Positions 63,438-64,000 of a stretch of 64,000 nt of DNA are shown piece after piece. Every line of letters begins with the position of its first letter. Within the stretch, counting starts at the first letter, position 1. The position numbers were made by a program, and so were the translations under genes. The notes under the pieces were generated by a model, which made no database searches, had not been told where the DNA came from, and worked only from the letters and a program-made list of their open reading frames with translations. Source of the stretch: Sphingomonas glaciei (GTDB lineage: Bacteria; Pseudomonadota; Alphaproteobacteria; Sphingomonadales; Sphingomonadaceae); contig NZ_CP097253.1 in the NCBI RefSeq assembly GCF_023380025.1, forward strand, positions 744,001 to 808,000, read 5' to 3'.

Positions 63438-64000
63438 GCAATCTCCTTGGCCAGCGCTTCGATGTCTTCGAACGTCACTAGGCTAATGATCCGTGCGTGG
63501 GGCGCGATCCGCTTGACCATGGGTCCAAGCACCTTGCCGCCGATCTCGACGAATTCGACCACGCCGGCCGCGCTCATTTCCTGGATGCTCTCGCGCCAAC
63601 GGACCATGCCGGTGACCTGCTCGACCAACAGTTCGCGGATGCGGTCAGGGTCGCTGATCGGGGCGGCGATGACGTTGGCGTAAACCGGAACGGCCGGCGC
63701 CTTGATGTCGGTCCCGCCCAGTGCGTCGGCCATGGCGTCCGCGGCGGGCTGCATCAGCGGACAGTGGAAGGGCGCCGATACCGGCAGCAGCACCGCGCGC
63801 TTGGCGCCATGATCCTTGGCGATCGCGATTGCCCTCTCAATCGCGCTGCGATGGCCGGAGATGACGACTTGTGACGGGTCATTGTCGTTGGCAACGGTGC
63901 ACACCTCGCCCTGCGCGGCGGCGTTAGCGATCGCCTGCGCCTTGTCGAGATCGGCGCCGAGCAGGGCGGCCATCGCCCCGACGCCCACCGGCACCGCCGC
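63434..64000 (-). CDS. fabD: Malonyl-CoA:ACP transacylase FabD (N-terminal part outside window)
   Basis: 189 residues of the C-terminal part are visible out of about 310; the GHS nucleophile motif lies beyond the right edge. Recognisable sequences are [26 protein letters not shown], the catalytic histidine in [16 protein letters not shown], and [15 protein letters not shown] near the end. It transfers malonyl groups to acyl-carrier protein. It is coupled by ATGA to fabG. Confidence 0.94.
   Translation of the reverse strand, partial: AAVPVGVGAMAALLGADLDKAQAIANAAAQGEVCTVANDNDPSQVVISGHRSAIERAIAIAKDHGAKRAVLLPVSAPFHCPLMQPAADAMADALGGTDIKAPAVPVYANVIAAPISDPDRIRELLVEQVTGMVRWRESIQEMSAAGVVEFVEIGGKVLGPMVKRIAPHARIISLVTFEDIEALAKEIA

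Overview
The window is 64 kb of GC-rich, densely packed chromosome that reads as an alphaproteobacterium of the order Sphingomonadales. Evidence: a split ATP synthase b/b' pair, the CtrA-pathway phosphotransferase ChpT beside rluD-rpoH, ribosomal protein S9 with a long Ala/Glu-rich N-terminal extension, a BY-kinase exopolysaccharide locus, and divergent copies of the GCGAAGCAATCC and CCCGAGCGAAG types of intergenic repeat. No transposase, integrase, CRISPR array, rRNA or tRNA gene was found, and no gene-free stretch exceeds 300 bases. Genes are often fused by 4-base stop/start overlaps (ATGA or GTGA), so most belong to translationally coupled operons.

Layout. 0-3 kb: tlyA (cut by the window edge) and dxs, separated by a small cassette made of a GxxExxY nuclease-fold gene between perfect 30-bp inverted repeats. 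3-6.2 kb: a zur-pnuC-nadR operon, a TMEM175-like protein, and a MerC-family gene behind a probable Zur operator. 6.3-9 kb: ctaA-cutA, then rplM-rpsI. 9-13.4 kb: asd-DUF2238-GFA operon and a large membrane M28 peptidase. 13.4-20.3 kb: rplS-trmD-small membrane protein, a thioredoxin-reductase-like flavoprotein, chpT, rluD, rpoH, a Nudix hydrolase and a YihY membrane protein. 20.4-26 kb: an EF-G paralogue with altered GTPase motifs, a dicarboxylate/amino-acid symporter, a HAD hydrolase and a Bcr/CflA exporter.

25.9-36.5 kb is an exopolysaccharide locus: an HPr-kinase-like protein and a nucleotidyltransferase diverge at its left edge, and a seven-gene leftward operon (glycosyltransferase, PPP-type phosphatase, UDP-sugar epimerase, Wza, Wzc, TPR protein, polymerase/ligase) fills it. 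36.5-44.2 kb: a small secreted membrane-anchored protein, phaZ, then a rightward coupled chain ABC exporter-YkgJ-PqqD-paaG-paaZ-VOC. 44.2-46.7 kb: the F0 operon atpI-B-E-b'-F. 46.8-51.3 kb: a DUF3298 protein and the ydbH-ynbE-ydbL envelope phospholipid-transport operon. 51.4-59.4 kb: radC, an ABC-F protein, a CPA1 Na+/H+ antiporter broken by a one-base frameshift, purB, a metallo-beta-lactamase-fold hydrolase and a serine hydrolase. 59.4-64 kb: dnaK-dnaJ behind a heat-shock promoter, and fabD-fabG (fabD cut by the window edge).

Most of the window is conserved housekeeping. The points most worth a second look are the GxxExxY cassette with its terminal inverted repeats, the EF-G paralogue lacking the catalytic histidine, the Zur operator over the merC promoter beside zur-pnuC-nadR, the scattered HprK/nucleotidyltransferase/PqqD/YkgJ set, and the frameshifted antiporter. 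All function calls rest on motifs and family resemblance read by eye; no database search was run.
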